Assembly (NCBI RefSeq): GCF_000158955.1
Contig: NZ_GG657757.1
Span: 7,855,676 to 7,919,675 of the forward strand
DNA length: 64,000 nt
Source of the DNA: Streptomyces viridochromogenes DSM 40736
GTDB lineage: Bacteria; Actinomycetota; Actinomycetes; Streptomycetales; Streptomycetaceae
Reading direction: 5' to 3'
Below the pieces are notes generated by a model. That model had not been told where the DNA came from. It saw nothing but the letters and a program-made list of their open reading frames with translations, and searched no databases. The first letter of the stretch is position 1. Each line of letters starts with the position of its first letter. Shown piece by piece: positions 39,893-49,661 of the stretch. Made by a program: the position numbers and the translations under genes.

Positions 39893-40537
39893 ATGCAGTT
39901 CCGTGATCGCCGGCAGGCCGGCGGGCAACTGGCCGAAGTCCTGCGCACCCGGCAGGACGAGGGGGCCCTGCCCGATCCCCTCGTCCTCGCCCTCCCGCGC
40001 GGTGGGGTCGCCGTGGGGCGCGAGGTCGCCCGGGTGCTGGACGCCCCGCTCGACGTGCTCGTCGTACGAAAGATCGGGGCGCCCTTCCAGGAGGAGCTCG
40101 GCGTCGGCGCGATGGCCGGGGACGAGGTGCCGCTCCTCGACGAGGACGCCCTGCGGCACCTGGGCATCGGGGAGGCCGCCCTGGCCCCCGTCATCGAACG
40201 GGAGCGTGTGGAACTGCGCCGCCGCGAACAGCTCTACCGGCAGGGCCGCCCCGCTCTCGACCTGCGCGGACACACGGTGATCGTGGTGGACGACGGCCTG
40301 GCGACCGGATCCACGGCCCGGGCCGCGCTGCGCTACGTACGCCGCCAGGAACCCGGGAGGGTGGTGCTGGCCGCGCCGGTCTGCTCCCCGGAGGCGGCCG
40401 CACTGATGCGGACCGAGGCCGACGAGGTGATCTGCCTGCACCGGCCGGCCGCGTTCGTGGCCGTGGGCCTGTGGTACGAGAACTTCGAACAGCTGACGGA
40501 CCGGGACGTCCTGGAGGCGCTCCACGTGCAGCTTTGA
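39893..40537 (+). CDS. Phosphoribosyltransferase family protein
   Basis: The 214-residue protein has the type I PRTase core: LALPRGGVAVGREVARVL, LDVLVVRKIGAPFQEELGVGA, and the PRPP-binding loop VIVVDDGLATGSTARAAL. LWYENFEQLTDRDV closes the domain. The nucleobase or other acceptor is unknown. Proteins of this kind are often linked to stress or dormancy regulons, as I recall for the mycobacterial relative that carries an extra hydrolase domain. The start is ATG 39893 or GTG 39884. Confidence 0.9.
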   Translation: MQFRDRRQAGGQLAEVLRTRQDEGALPDPLVLALPRGGVAVGREVARVLDAPLDVLVVRKIGAPFQEELGVGAMAGDEVPLLDEDALRHLGIGEAALAPVIERERVELRRREQLYRQGRPALDLRGHTVIVVDDGLATGSTARAALRYVRRQEPGRVVLAAPVCSPEAAALMRTEADEVICLHRPAAFVAVGLWYENFEQLTDRDVLEALHVQL

Positions 40538-40606
40538 CCAATGGTTCACCCGGCAGGAGTGGCGGAAATCAGCCACGTCGGACACCAGCCGAGTCCCGCT
40601 GGGCGC

Positions 40607-41797
40607 TCAGACGACGCCCTCCGCGCGCAGCGCCGCCACCTCGTCCTCGGTGCGGCCCAGCTCGCCGAGGATCGACTCGGTGTGCTCTCCCACCGCCGGC
40701 ACGGGATCCATGCGCGCGGGCAGCCCCGCCAGGTCCGCCGGCGGGAGCAGCGCCTCCACGGTGGCGCCGGGCACCGCGACCTCGGTCCAGCGGCCGCGGG
40801 CGGCCAGGACCGGGTGGTCCAGGAACGCGGCGACGTCGTTGACCCCGGCGCAGGCGATGCCGATGGCCTCCAGGTCCTTGAGGATCTCGTCGGACCCGGA
40901 GCGGGCGAAGCGGGCGGCGACGACGGTGTTGAGCTCCTCGCGGTGGGCGACGCGGTCGGAGCCGGTGGCGAAACGCGGGTCGTCGACCAGCTCCGGCCGG
41001 CCGAGGAACTCGGTGCACAGGGCCGCCCACTCCCGCTCGTTCTGGATGGAGAACAGCACCTCCTTGCCGTCGGCGGCGGGGTACGTCCCGTACGGCGCGA
41101 TGGTGGCGTGCTGGGTGCCGATGCGCGGCGGCTGGGTGCCGCCGTGCCGGGTGTAGTAGGCGGGCTGGCTCATCCATTCCGCGAGCGCCTCGAACAGGGA
41201 CACCTCCACCGGGTGGGCCTCGCCGGTGACGGCACGGGTGTACAGGGCGGTGAGGACGCCGGTGTAGGCGTACATCCCGGCGGCGATGTCGGCGACGGAG
41301 ATCCCGGTCCGGGCGGTCCCCTCCGGAGTCCCCGTCAGGGACACCAGCCCGGTCTGGCACTGCACGAGCAGGTCGTACGCCTTGCGGTCGGCCCAGGGGC
41401 CGGTGGTGCCCCAGCCGGATATCGTGCACGGGATCAGACCGGGGCGGCGGCCGGTGACGGTGGCGGCGTCCAGACCGAGCCGGCCGGCGGCGCCCGGGGC
41501 GAGGTTCTGCACGAAGACGTCGGCGCCGTCGAGGAGTTCGTGCAGGATTTCGCGGCCCCGCGGGTCCTTCAGGTCCAGCGTGAGCGACTCCTTGGAGCGG
41601 TTGAGCCACACGAAATAGCTGGAGTGGCCGTACACGGTCGTGTCGTAACGCCGGGCGAAGTCCCCGCCGCCCGGCCGCTCCACCTTGATCACGCGGGCGC
41701 CGAGGTCGGCGAGCTGCCGGGTGGCGTAGGGCGCGGCCACGGCCTGCTCCAGGCTGACCACCGTGACCCCGGACAGGGGATACCGCTGCACGCTCAT
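40607..41797 (-). CDS. CaiB/BaiF (class III) CoA transferase
   Basis: The 396-residue enzyme moves CoA between carboxylic acids through a glutamyl/aspartyl-CoA anhydride. The catalytic Asp is Asp142 in RKAYDLLVQCQTGL. Other family marks are PLSGVTVVSLEQAVAAPYATRQLADLGARVIKVERPGGGDFARRYD (start, split here by normal variation), NRSKESLTLDLKDPRG and HPVEVSLFEALAEWM. No acyl-CoA dehydrogenase or dehydratase is adjacent, so the acid substrate is unknown. The upstream flank contains the PucR-type remnant. Confidence 0.94.
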   Translation of the reverse strand: MSVQRYPLSGVTVVSLEQAVAAPYATRQLADLGARVIKVERPGGGDFARRYDTTVYGHSSYFVWLNRSKESLTLDLKDPRGREILHELLDGADVFVQNLAPGAAGRLGLDAATVTGRRPGLIPCTISGWGTTGPWADRKAYDLLVQCQTGLVSLTGTPEGTARTGISVADIAAGMYAYTGVLTALYTRAVTGEAHPVEVSLFEALAEWMSQPAYYTRHGGTQPPRIGTQHATIAPYGTYPAADGKEVLFSIQNEREWAALCTEFLGRPELVDDPRFATGSDRVAHREELNTVVAARFARSGSDEILKDLEAIGIACAGVNDVAAFLDHPVLAARGRWTEVAVPGATVEALLPPADLAGLPARMDPVPAVGEHTESILGELGRTEDEVAALRAEGVV

Positions 41798-41901
41798 GCC
41801 TCAAGCTCCTGAACCTCGTACGGACGGCGCCCGGACAGTGTCTCCCAGGGGGACGGCGACGGCCCGGCGCAGGGGGCCGCTACGGCCGGGCTATGACCGG
41901 G

Positions 41902-42126
41902 CTACGGCCGGGCGAGGTGCCGCATGGCCAGGGCCAGTTGCAGCCGGAGCCGCCCCTGCGGGGTGCGCACCGGCCAGCCGAGCAGGTGTTCGGCGTGGGC
42001 CAGCCGGTCCTGGAGCGTGGAGTGGTGGATGTTGATGGCGGCGGCGGCCGCCCGCAGACTCCCCGTGGACGCGACCGCGTGCAGCGTCTTCGACAGCCAG
42101 GGCGTGGTCGCCGCGGCGGTCTCCAT
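41902..42126 (-). pseudogene. PucR/CdaR-type regulator, C-terminal remnant
   Basis: The last 75 codons read TLHAV/ASTGSLRAAAAAINIHHSTLQDRLAHAEHLLGW, the conserved C-terminal helix-turn-helix of PucR/CdaR-like regulators, ending normally at 41902. Upstream of about 42126 no frame continues with recognisable sequence. Intact members have 350-550 residues. The break is followed within about 70 bases by a dispersed Streptomyces repeat, so rearrangement at that point is likely. The remnant sits just upstream of the CoA transferase gene, which the full regulator may once have controlled. Confidence 0.68.
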
Positions 42127-42197
42127 CCGGACAACATGCCCACGTCGAGCAGCAGCATCCGCAGTCGCCCAGGGGCAGCGGTTCGGCAGCGCCCGGA

Positions 42198-42227
42198 AGG
42201 GGCGCGGGGAACTGCGCGACCGGCCAC
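42198..42227. repeat. Dispersed Streptomyces repeat (GGGGAACTGCGCGAC type)
   Basis: AGGGGCGCGGGG followed by AACTGCGCGACCGGCCAC is a short sequence I recognise as recurring between genes in many Streptomyces genomes. It lies at the broken end of the PucR-type remnant. Its function is unknown. It is the only copy seen in this window. Confidence 0.65.
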
Positions 42228-42232
42228 ACCGG

Positions 42233-42727
42233 TGCCGCAGCCGGGGAGGGCGCCCGGCCCCCCGGGGCGCCACCGGTGCCGGCTGCCGTGCCCGATGAGT
42301 GAGGTCCGCCTCCAGCACGACCCGCATCCGCGCGGCTGCTCTTCGTGGACCTGCACCGCGAGTGCGCTGGGAGGAGGGTGTCCCGCACATCGACCGGATG
42401 CGCGGGCGCCATCACGCGGGCGCCATCACGCGGACGGCTCCGGGCGGGGGCTGCGCCGGGTGCCGTCGCTGTGGGCGCACCACCCAGTGCGGCCCGTCAG
42501 CGCCGAGGAACCGCTGACGCTCGCCTGTCCGAGCCGGGGTGAGGCCGCCTTGTCGGAGCCGCCGGACCCGGAGCCCCGGAGACCCCTGCCCTCGCTCCGC
42601 TGCGGGGCGCGAGCGCTGGGTCGCAGCACCTGCGCGTCCCGCACACGACAGGCCTGGCGACCCGTGCCCGCCCACGGCTACCGCGTCCTGTACCGGCGCA
42701 CGGCGCGTGCTGCTGGGTCGCGGGCCT
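42233..42727. other. Decayed interval without a gene
   Basis: About 500 bases contain only Arg/Pro/Gly-rich open frames in all directions, with no recognisable domain, no convincing start site and no hairpin. A tandem duplication of CGGGCGCCATCACG occurs near 42400-42430. It reads as degraded coding DNA or filler between the PucR-type remnant and the zinc-ribbon gene. Confidence 0.6.
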
Positions 42728-42967
42728 TCAGTGACCCGCCGTGGCCGACCCCGTCGTACCCCACCCCGTCGAAGCGGACACCGGTCGGCTGCGCGAGACG
42801 ACGCGCGTGCCGCAGCCGTCGACGATCCGGACCTGGAGCGAGCCGCAGCCGCAGCGCGTCCACTCGGTGCGCCCTGTCGCGGTGGTGTGCCGGGACAGCA
42901 CCTGGAACGGCTCGCCTCCGTCGGGCCAGCCGCAGTGCGGGCAGACGGTGCGGGTGGTGCTGGCCAT
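42728..42967 (-). CDS. Small zinc-ribbon-like protein, unknown
   Basis: The 79-residue protein has CPHCGW near the start and CGCG at about 40, a likely Cys4 zinc ribbon. After it, Arg/Ser/Gly-rich sequence (CGTRVVSRSRPVSASTGWG) follows. GAGGAG lies 8 bases before ATG 42967, a good ribosome binding site. It is divergent from the LysR gene across 117 bases and could be its target. I do not recognise a family with known function. Confidence 0.68.
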   Translation of the reverse strand: MASTTRTVCPHCGWPDGGEPFQVLSRHTTATGRTEWTRCGCGSLQVRIVDGCGTRVVSRSRPVSASTGWGTTGSATAGH

Positions 42968-43084
42968 GTCTCTGACTCCTCGTCCCTCGTGGCTGGTTGA
43001 CCGTCGCGACACAGCCAGGGTGCGTCGGAGCCTCACTACACGTCCAGGTTGACTTTGTGGACACCATTGTGAAGCGTGGGCTTC

Positions 43085-43990
43085 ATGATTGACCTGCGCC
43101 GGCTGCATGTCCTCAGGGCGGTCGCCCACTACGGCACGGTCACCGCGGCCGCCCGTGCCCTGCACTTCACCCCGTCCGCCGCCTCCCAGCAGATCCGGCA
43201 GCTCGCGCGTGACCTGGGCGTCGACCTGCTGGAGCCGCAGGGGCGCGGCATCCGCCTCACGCCTGCCGCCGAGAGCCTGCTCGCGCATGCCGACGCGATC
43301 CAGGCCCGCTGGGACCAGGCGGAGCTCGACCTGAGGGCCGACCACGGGGCGCCCTCCGGGGTGCTGCGCGTGACCGGTTTCCCGGTGGCCATCTCGGTGC
43401 TCCTGGCGCCGATGGCGGCCCGGCTGGGGGAGCGGCACCCGCGGCTGTCCGTACGGATCACCGAGGCGGGGGTGCCGGAGAGCTTCGACCTCCTCTTCGA
43501 GGGCGAGACCGACCTGGCGATCGTCGAGTCCACCCCGCACAACCCGCCGCTGAGCGACACCCGGTTCGACCAGCGGCCGTTGCTCGACGACCCGTTCGAC
43601 CTGGTCGTTCCCGACGGGCACCGGCTGGCAGGGCGGGCCCGGGTGGACCTCGCCGAGGCGGCACACGAGTCGTGGATCGCGCCGGTCGAGGAGAGCCCCT
43701 GCCGCCCGCATGTCCTGTCCGCCTGCGGCGCGGCCGGGTTCACCCCCGACGTCGTCCACCACGCCCTCGACTGGAACGTAGCCGCCCACCTCGTCGCCCA
43801 CGGGCTGGGCGTCGCCCTCATCCCCCGCCTGGCCCACCTGATCCCACATCTCCCGATCACGCGCATCCGCTGCGCGGGCAACCCCCACCGCAAACTCCTC
43901 ACCTGCACCCGAGGTGCCGGCCACGCCCGTCCAGCGGTGACAGCGGCCCTCCGCGAACTACGGGACCTGGCCCCCACCACAGTCGCCTGA
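43085..43990 (+). CDS. LysR-type transcriptional regulator
   Basis: The 301-residue regulator has the LysR winged helix at the N-terminus (MIDLRRLHVLRAVAHYGTVTAAARALHFTPSAASQQIRQL) and the periplasmic-binding-like effector domain after about residue 90 (GVLRVTGFPVAISVLLAPMAARLGERHPRLSVRI). ATG 43085 is chosen because family members begin MxDLRRL; GTG 43076 is in frame. The divergent zinc-ribbon gene is the nearest possible target, and TTGTGGACACCATTGTG in the gap may be a binding site (weak). Confidence 0.92.
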   Translation: MIDLRRLHVLRAVAHYGTVTAAARALHFTPSAASQQIRQLARDLGVDLLEPQGRGIRLTPAAESLLAHADAIQARWDQAELDLRADHGAPSGVLRVTGFPVAISVLLAPMAARLGERHPRLSVRITEAGVPESFDLLFEGETDLAIVESTPHNPPLSDTRFDQRPLLDDPFDLVVPDGHRLAGRARVDLAEAAHESWIAPVEESPCRPHVLSACGAAGFTPDVVHHALDWNVAAHLVAHGLGVALIPRLAHLIPHLPITRIRCAGNPHRKLLTCTRGAGHARPAVTAALRELRDLAPTTVA

Positions 43991-44045
43991 CCCCCGCGAG
44001 CCCCACGGCCGATCGCACGCGCACCCGCGCCCGCCGGCCGGCCGG

Positions 44046-44624
44046 TCACCGCCCGGGCGCCCCCACCCGCAGAGCGTCCATGACGAAGTCGAGGAGGCGG
44101 GTGGCGCGTGGTTGCCAGTCGGTGTGGGGGTCGATCGTCCAGAGGCCGCCGATGGTGAGGAAGAGGTCGTCCGTGGTGACCCCCGGGCGGATGGTGCCGG
44201 CCTTCTCGGCGGCACGGAGCAGGAGTTCGGCCGCCTCGGTCACCGGGGTGTGGCCCGGCTTCGCGGGCCCTCCCGGCGCGCTCGTGGCCTGGCGGATCGC
44301 GTCGGCCAGACCGGCCTTGGTCATGGCGAACTGTGCCAGACGGTCCATCCACTCGCGCAGCGCCCGGTCGGGTTCCCGGTGCTCGAGCAGCGGTGCCGCC
44401 GTGTCGGCGACCTGCTGCATCTCGTGGCGGTAGATCTCCAGGACGAGGGCCTCACGGCTGGGGAAGTGGCGGTAGAAGGTCCCCTGTCCGACCCCCGCCT
44501 TCTTGGCGATCGCGCTCAGCGGGGCGTCCGCCGAGCGCGTCAGCTCGACCAGGGCCACTTCCAGGATGCGCTCGCGGTTGCGTTGCGCGTCCGAGCGCAG
44601 AGGAGCGTCCTTCTTCTGCGGCAC
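44046..44624 (-). CDS. TetR family repressor of the aldehyde oxidoreductase operon
   Basis: The 192-residue protein has a TetR helix-turn-helix (about 17-63, RERILEVALVELTRSADAPLSAIAKKAGVGQGTFYRHFPSREALV) and the C-terminal domain of the TetR_C_11-like SbtR group (HPHTDW tail region). It is divergent from the four-gene molybdenum enzyme operon, and the 240-base gap holds a large nested palindrome. Repression of that operon, with an aldehyde or related compound as inducer, is the natural reading, though inferred. The start is GTG 44624. Confidence 0.92.
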   Translation of the reverse strand: MPQKKDAPLRSDAQRNRERILEVALVELTRSADAPLSAIAKKAGVGQGTFYRHFPSREALVLEIYRHEMQQVADTAAPLLEHREPDRALREWMDRLAQFAMTKAGLADAIRQATSAPGGPAKPGHTPVTEAAELLLRAAEKAGTIRPGVTTDDLFLTIGGLWTIDPHTDWQPRATRLLDFVMDALRVGAPGR

Positions 44625-44660
44625 ACGTCCTCCTCGCGGTCCCTGGCCGAAACCCGGCCC

Positions 44661-44715
44661 TTGTTAAGCGGACAGTTGTCCGCTACGTTACCGGGTAACG
44701 GACAACTGTCCGCTT
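44661..44715. promoter_or_regulatory. Nested palindromic operator and promoter for the Mo-enzyme operon
   Basis: AGCGGACA-GT-TGTCCGCT (44667-44684) is a perfect palindrome apart from its 2-base centre. The same site recurs inverted at 44698-44715 (CGGACA-AC-TGTCCG). Between them CGTTACC-G-GGTAACG (44686-44700) is a perfect 7-bp inverted repeat. TTGTTA (44661-44666) and TACGTT (44684-44689) form a plus-strand promoter with a 17-base spacer that is exactly filled by the first palindrome. The layout fits tight repression by the divergent TetR protein. Confidence 0.78.
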
Positions 44716-44862
44716 GCCTCCATCGTATCGGCGGACCGTCCGCAGGGACAGCCCCCACGGCCCGGATCACGGCCCACCTGCTCCGCACCCCCCGCATTGC
44801 CCACCGGCATCGTCACCCGCGGCCCCGCCACCTGATCTCGTGACGTGAGAAAGAAGGCTTCC

Positions 44863-45401
<539 letters not shown>

Positions 45402-45405
<4 letters not shown>

Positions 45406-46394
45406 AGGAGTTCGGCTACCAGCGGGCGTACGACGTCTCCGGCGCGGTCGCGCTGCTCGACGGCGACGGGGAAGCCCGTTTCCTGGGCGGCGGCACCAAC
45501 CTGGTCGACCTGATGAAGACCGGAGTCGAGCGGCCCGCCCGCCTGGTCGACGTCCGCGAACTGCCCCTGAACCAGATCGAAGCGACCGAGGACGGCGGGC
45601 TGCGCATCGGGGCGACCGTCACCAACAGCGACCTCGCCGCGCACCCGGAAGTCCGGCGCCGCTACCCGGCGTTGACGCAGGCCGTGCTGGCCGGTGCCTC
45701 CGGGCAGCTGCGCAACATGGCCACCGTCGGCGGCAACCTGCTCCAGCGCACCCGCTGCGGCTACTTCGCCGACGTCACCTCACCCTGCAACAAGCGCGAC
45801 CCCGGCAGCGGCTGCCCCGCGATCGAGGGCGAGCACCACAACCACGCCGTCCTGGGCGCATCCGAGCACTGCGTGGCCACCCACCCGTCCGACATGGGCG
45901 TGGCACTGACCGCCTTCGACGCGCGCGTGTCGTACGAGACGGCCGACGGGCCGGGCGAGTTGCCGCTCGCCGACTTCTACCTGCCGGTGGGGGAGACCCC
46001 GCACCTGGAGACCGCCCTGCCGCCCGGCGCGCTGATCACCGGCGTCACCCTGCCGCCCGCCCCGGTCGCGGCCGGCTCCCGCTACCGCAAGGTGCGCGAG
46101 CGGGCCTCGTACGCCTTCGCCATCGGCTCGATCGCCGCCGCGCTCGACGTCCGGGACGGCGTCGTGCACGACGTGCGCCTGGCCTTCGGAGCGGTCGCCT
46201 CCCGCCCCTGGCGGGCCCGTACGGCCGAGAGCGTCCTGACCGGTGCCCCGGCCGACGCCGAGACCTTCGCGGCCGCGGCGGACGCCGAACTGGCGGCAGC
46301 CAGGCCCCTGCCCCACAACGGATACAAGGTGAAGCTGATGCGCAACCTCGTCGTGGCCGTACTCAGCGAACTCGCCGAGGAGGCCGCCCGATGA
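45402..46394 (+). CDS. Aldehyde oxidoreductase FAD subunit with 4Fe-4S insertion (PaoB/YagS-like)
   Basis: The 330-residue subunit binds FAD (FLGGGTNLVDLMKTGV and GASGQLRNMATVGGNLLQRTRC). It contains a Cys-rich insert, RTRCGYFADVTSPCNKRDPGSGC followed later by SEHC. That insert is known to hold an extra 4Fe-4S cluster in PaoB-type subunits. It transfers electrons between the iron-sulfur subunit and the acceptor. Both ends overlap neighbours by four bases (ATGA), so the three subunits are translated as a unit. Confidence 0.92.
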
Positions 46395-48505
46395 CCACCG
46401 TCACCCGAGGTGCCGTAGGCACCGCCCACACCCGGGTCGAGGGCCGCGACAAGGTCACCGGCGCGGCCCGGTACGCCGCCGAGATCCCCTTCGCCGAACT
46501 CGCCCACGGCTGGCTGGTGCTGTCCACCGTCGCCCGTGGGCGCGTCCGGTCCGTCGAGAGCGATGCCGCGCTCGCGATGCCCGGTGTCCTCGCCGTGCTC
46601 CACCACGGCAACGCCCCGCGCGTCGACACCGACTACGTCGGCCTGATGGGCATGTCGCCGGACCCGAGTATCGCCCTCTTCCAGCAGGAGCGGGTGGCCC
46701 ACCTGGGCTGGCCGGTGGCACTGGTCGTCGCCGAGACGTCCGAACAGGCCCGGGAGGCCGCCGAGTCCCTCGTGGTGCACTACGACCAGGAGCCGCACGA
46801 CGTCGCGTTCTCCGCCGAGCGGCAGTCCGAGGCGTACGCGCTGGACGGCCACATGCCGGGCGTGGTCGAGAAGGGCGATCTGGAGGACCGGCTCGCGGCG
46901 TCCGCCGTCGTGCTGGACGCGGAGTACACCACTCCGGAGGAGTACCACAACCCGATGGAGCCGCACGCGGCGACGGCCCTGTGGGAAGGCGGCCGGCTCG
47001 AGGTCGTCGACTCCAACCAGGGCACCACCTGGATCGCCGGCGAGCTCGCGAACCTGTTCTCCCTCGACCCGGCGTCCGTGCGGGTGCGGTCCGAGCACGT
47101 CGGCGGCGGCTTCGGCAGCAAGGGTGTCCGGGCGCACCAGGTGGCCGCCGTGATGGCCGCGACCGTTCTGCAGCGCCCGGTCAGGGTCGTCATGACCCGC
47201 CGGCAGATGTTCTCGCTCACCGGCTACCGCAGCCCCACGGCCCAGCGGGTCCGGCTCGGCGCCGACGCGGACGGGCGGCTGCGCGTTCTGGAGCACCAGT
47301 CGCTGAACCAGACCTCGTCCGTGCATGAGTTCGTCGAGCCGAGCGCCGCGGCGGGACGGTCGATGTACGGCGCCGAAGCCCACCACACGGCCAGCCGGAT
47401 CGTGCGGCTCGACGTACCGACCCCGACGTGGATGCGCGCACCGGGGGAGGCGCCCGGCTCGTTCGCGCTGGAGTCGGCGTTCGACGAACTCGCCGAGCGG
47501 TGCGGCATCGACCCGATCGAGCTGCGCCTGCGCAACGAGCCCGAGGTGGGCCCGGTGTCGGGGCTGCCGTTCAGCAGCCGCAACCTGGCCGCCTGCTTCC
47601 AGGAGGGCGCCCGCAGGTTCGGCTGGGCGGACCGGGACCCGCGTCCCGGTGTGCGCCGGGAAGGGCGCTGGCTGCTCGGCACGGGCACCGCCGCCGCCTC
47701 CTTCCCCGCGGGAGCCATGCCCTCCTCGGCGGCCGTCACCGCCGAGGCGGACGGCACCTTCACGGTGCGGATCAACGCCGCGGACATCGGCACCGGAGCC
47801 AGGACGGCACTCACCGTGGTCGCCGCCGACGCGCTCGAGGTGCCGACGGACCGGGTGCGGGTGCGGATCGGGGACAGCGACCTCGGGCCCGCCATGTTCG
47901 CCGGCGGCTCGATGGGCACCCGCTCCTGGGCGTGGGCCGTCACGACCGCCGCCGCCGAACTGCGCCAGAGCCTCGCGCCGGGCGCCGACATCCCGGCGGA
48001 GGGCATCACCGTACGGTCGAACACGGCCGAGGCCGTCGGCGCCCTCGCCCAGAAGGAACGGCACTCCTTCGGGGCCCAGTTCGCCGAGGTCGCCGTCGAC
48101 CCCGCCACCGGCGAGGTCCGGGTGCGCCGCATGCTGGGCGTCTTCGCGGCCGGCCGGATCGTGAACCCGCTCACCGCCCGCAACCAGCTCGTCGGCGGCA
48201 TGATCTGGGGCATCTCCATGGCCCTGCACGAGGAAGCCGTCCGCGACCGCACCTCCGGCGGCCTCTACGGCGCCGACCTCGCGGGCTACCACGTGGCGGC
48301 GCACGCCGACATACCGCACATCGAGGCCGACTGGGTCGACGACCCCGACCCGGACGACCCGGTCGGCATCAAGGGCATCGGCGAGATCGGCATCGTGGGG
48401 GCCGCGGCGGCGGTCGCCAACGCGGTGTGGCACGCGACGGGCGTACGGCACCGGAACCTGCCGATCCGGCCCGACCGTGTGCTGATGGCGGGCGGCGATG
48501 CTTGA
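46391..48505 (+). CDS. Aldehyde oxidoreductase molybdenum subunit (PaoC/YagR-like)
   Basis: The 704-residue catalytic subunit binds the molybdenum cofactor. It has HVGGGFGSKG (cofactor loop), MRAPGEAPGSFALESAFDELA, and the active-site Glu665 in KGIGEIGIVGAAAAVANAV, which activates the Mo-bound water. The layout resembles the PaoC/YagR group that oxidises aromatic and aliphatic aldehydes to acids; a xanthine substrate is less likely because the purine-binding residues of XdhB are not obvious. The stop overlaps the XdhC gene by 8 bases. Confidence 0.93.
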   Translation: MTTVTRGAVGTAHTRVEGRDKVTGAARYAAEIPFAELAHGWLVLSTVARGRVRSVESDAALAMPGVLAVLHHGNAPRVDTDYVGLMGMSPDPSIALFQQERVAHLGWPVALVVAETSEQAREAAESLVVHYDQEPHDVAFSAERQSEAYALDGHMPGVVEKGDLEDRLAASAVVLDAEYTTPEEYHNPMEPHAATALWEGGRLEVVDSNQGTTWIAGELANLFSLDPASVRVRSEHVGGGFGSKGVRAHQVAAVMAATVLQRPVRVVMTRRQMFSLTGYRSPTAQRVRLGADADGRLRVLEHQSLNQTSSVHEFVEPSAAAGRSMYGAEAHHTASRIVRLDVPTPTWMRAPGEAPGSFALESAFDELAERCGIDPIELRLRNEPEVGPVSGLPFSSRNLAACFQEGARRFGWADRDPRPGVRREGRWLLGTGTAAASFPAGAMPSSAAVTAEADGTFTVRINAADIGTGARTALTVVAADALEVPTDRVRVRIGDSDLGPAMFAGGSMGTRSWAWAVTTAAAELRQSLAPGADIPAEGITVRSNTAEAVGALAQKERHSFGAQFAEVAVDPATGEVRVRRMLGVFAAGRIVNPLTARNQLVGGMIWGISMALHEEAVRDRTSGGLYGADLAGYHVAAHADIPHIEADWVDDPDPDDPVGIKGIGEIGIVGAAAAVANAVWHATGVRHRNLPIRPDRVLMAGGDA

Positions 48506-49634
48506 CCTGGCCGGACAACTGCGCGCATGGGTCGAGGAGGGCCGGGAGTTCGCCGTCGCCACGGTCGTCGCCGTCGGCGGCAGCGCCCCGCGCCCACCCG
48601 GCGCCGCGATGGCCGTCGACAGCGAGGGCACGGTGATCGGATCGGTCTCCGGCGGCTGTGTGGAAGGAGCCGTCTACGACCTGTGCCTCCAGGCCCTCCA
48701 GGACGGCGGGCCGCTGGTCGAGCGGTTCGGCTACAGCGACGAGGACGCCTTCGCGGTCGGACTGACCTGCGGCGGGACCATCGACGTCATGGTCACCCCG
48801 TACGACGCCTCGCAGGCACCCCAGGCGGCCGCACTGTCGGCCGCCGCCCAGGGCGAACCGGTGGCGCTCGCCCGGGTGGTCCGGGGGCCCGACGACCTGC
48901 TCGGCCGGGCGGTGCTCGTCCGTCCGGACGGCTCGCACGAGGGCGGTCTCGGCGGTCACCCCGAACTGGACCGCACGGTGACCGACCAGGCCCGCGCCCT
49001 GCTGGACGCCGGCCGCACCCGTACGGTCGAGCTCTCCGAGGACGGCTCGCACTGCCCGGGCGGTCTCACCCTGCTGGTCGAGTCGGCCGTCCCCGCGCCG
49101 CGCATGATCGTCTTCGGCGCGATCGACTTCGCGGCCGCGCTCGTCCGGGCGGGCAAGTTCCTCGGCTACCACGTCACCGTGTGCGACGCCCGCCCCGTCT
49201 TCGCCACCCGGGCCCGCTTCCCCGAGGCCGACGACATCGTCGTCGACTGGCCGCACCGCTACCTGCGGGGGACGGAGACCGACCGGCGCACGGTGCTCTG
49301 CGTGCTCACCCACGACGCCAAGTTCGACGTGCCGCTGCTGACCGAGGCCCTGCGGCTGCCGGTCGCCTACGTCGGCGCCATGGGCTCGCGTCGCACCCAC
49401 GAGGACCGCGGCCGGCGGTTGCGGGAAGCGGGTGTGAGCGAGCGCGAGCTGGCCCGTCTGCGGTCGCCGATCGGCCTCGACCTGGGTGCCCGTACGCCCG
49501 AGGAGACCGCGGTGTCCATAGCGGCGGAGATCATCGCGGCGCGGCACGGCGGTACGGGGCATCCGCTCACCGGCTCGGCCACACCGATCCACCGGGCCGG
49601 ACGGGAGGCCGGTCAGCTGCCCCAGGCCGTCTGA
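48498..49634 (+). CDS. XdhC/CoxI-type molybdenum cofactor maturation factor
   Basis: The 378-residue protein combines a CoxI/XdhC N-terminal domain (FAVATVVAVGGSAPRPPGAAMAV, SGGCVEGAVYDL, TCGGTIDVMV) with a Rossmann-like C-terminal domain (MIVFGAIDFAAALVRAGKFLGYHVTVCD, then AYVGAMGSRRTHEDR). XdhC proteins bind molybdenum cofactor, promote its sulfuration and insert it into the Mo subunit. Its place at the end of the operon, overlapping the Mo subunit, supports that role. A hairpin terminator follows. Confidence 0.93.
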   Translation: MLDLAGQLRAWVEEGREFAVATVVAVGGSAPRPPGAAMAVDSEGTVIGSVSGGCVEGAVYDLCLQALQDGGPLVERFGYSDEDAFAVGLTCGGTIDVMVTPYDASQAPQAAALSAAAQGEPVALARVVRGPDDLLGRAVLVRPDGSHEGGLGGHPELDRTVTDQARALLDAGRTRTVELSEDGSHCPGGLTLLVESAVPAPRMIVFGAIDFAAALVRAGKFLGYHVTVCDARPVFATRARFPEADDIVVDWPHRYLRGTETDRRTVLCVLTHDAKFDVPLLTEALRLPVAYVGAMGSRRTHEDRGRRLREAGVSERELARLRSPIGLDLGARTPEETAVSIAAEIIAARHGGTGHPLTGSATPIHRAGREAGQLPQAV

Positions 49635-49661
49635 GCGGCCGTCGCGCCGACGGCACGCAGA

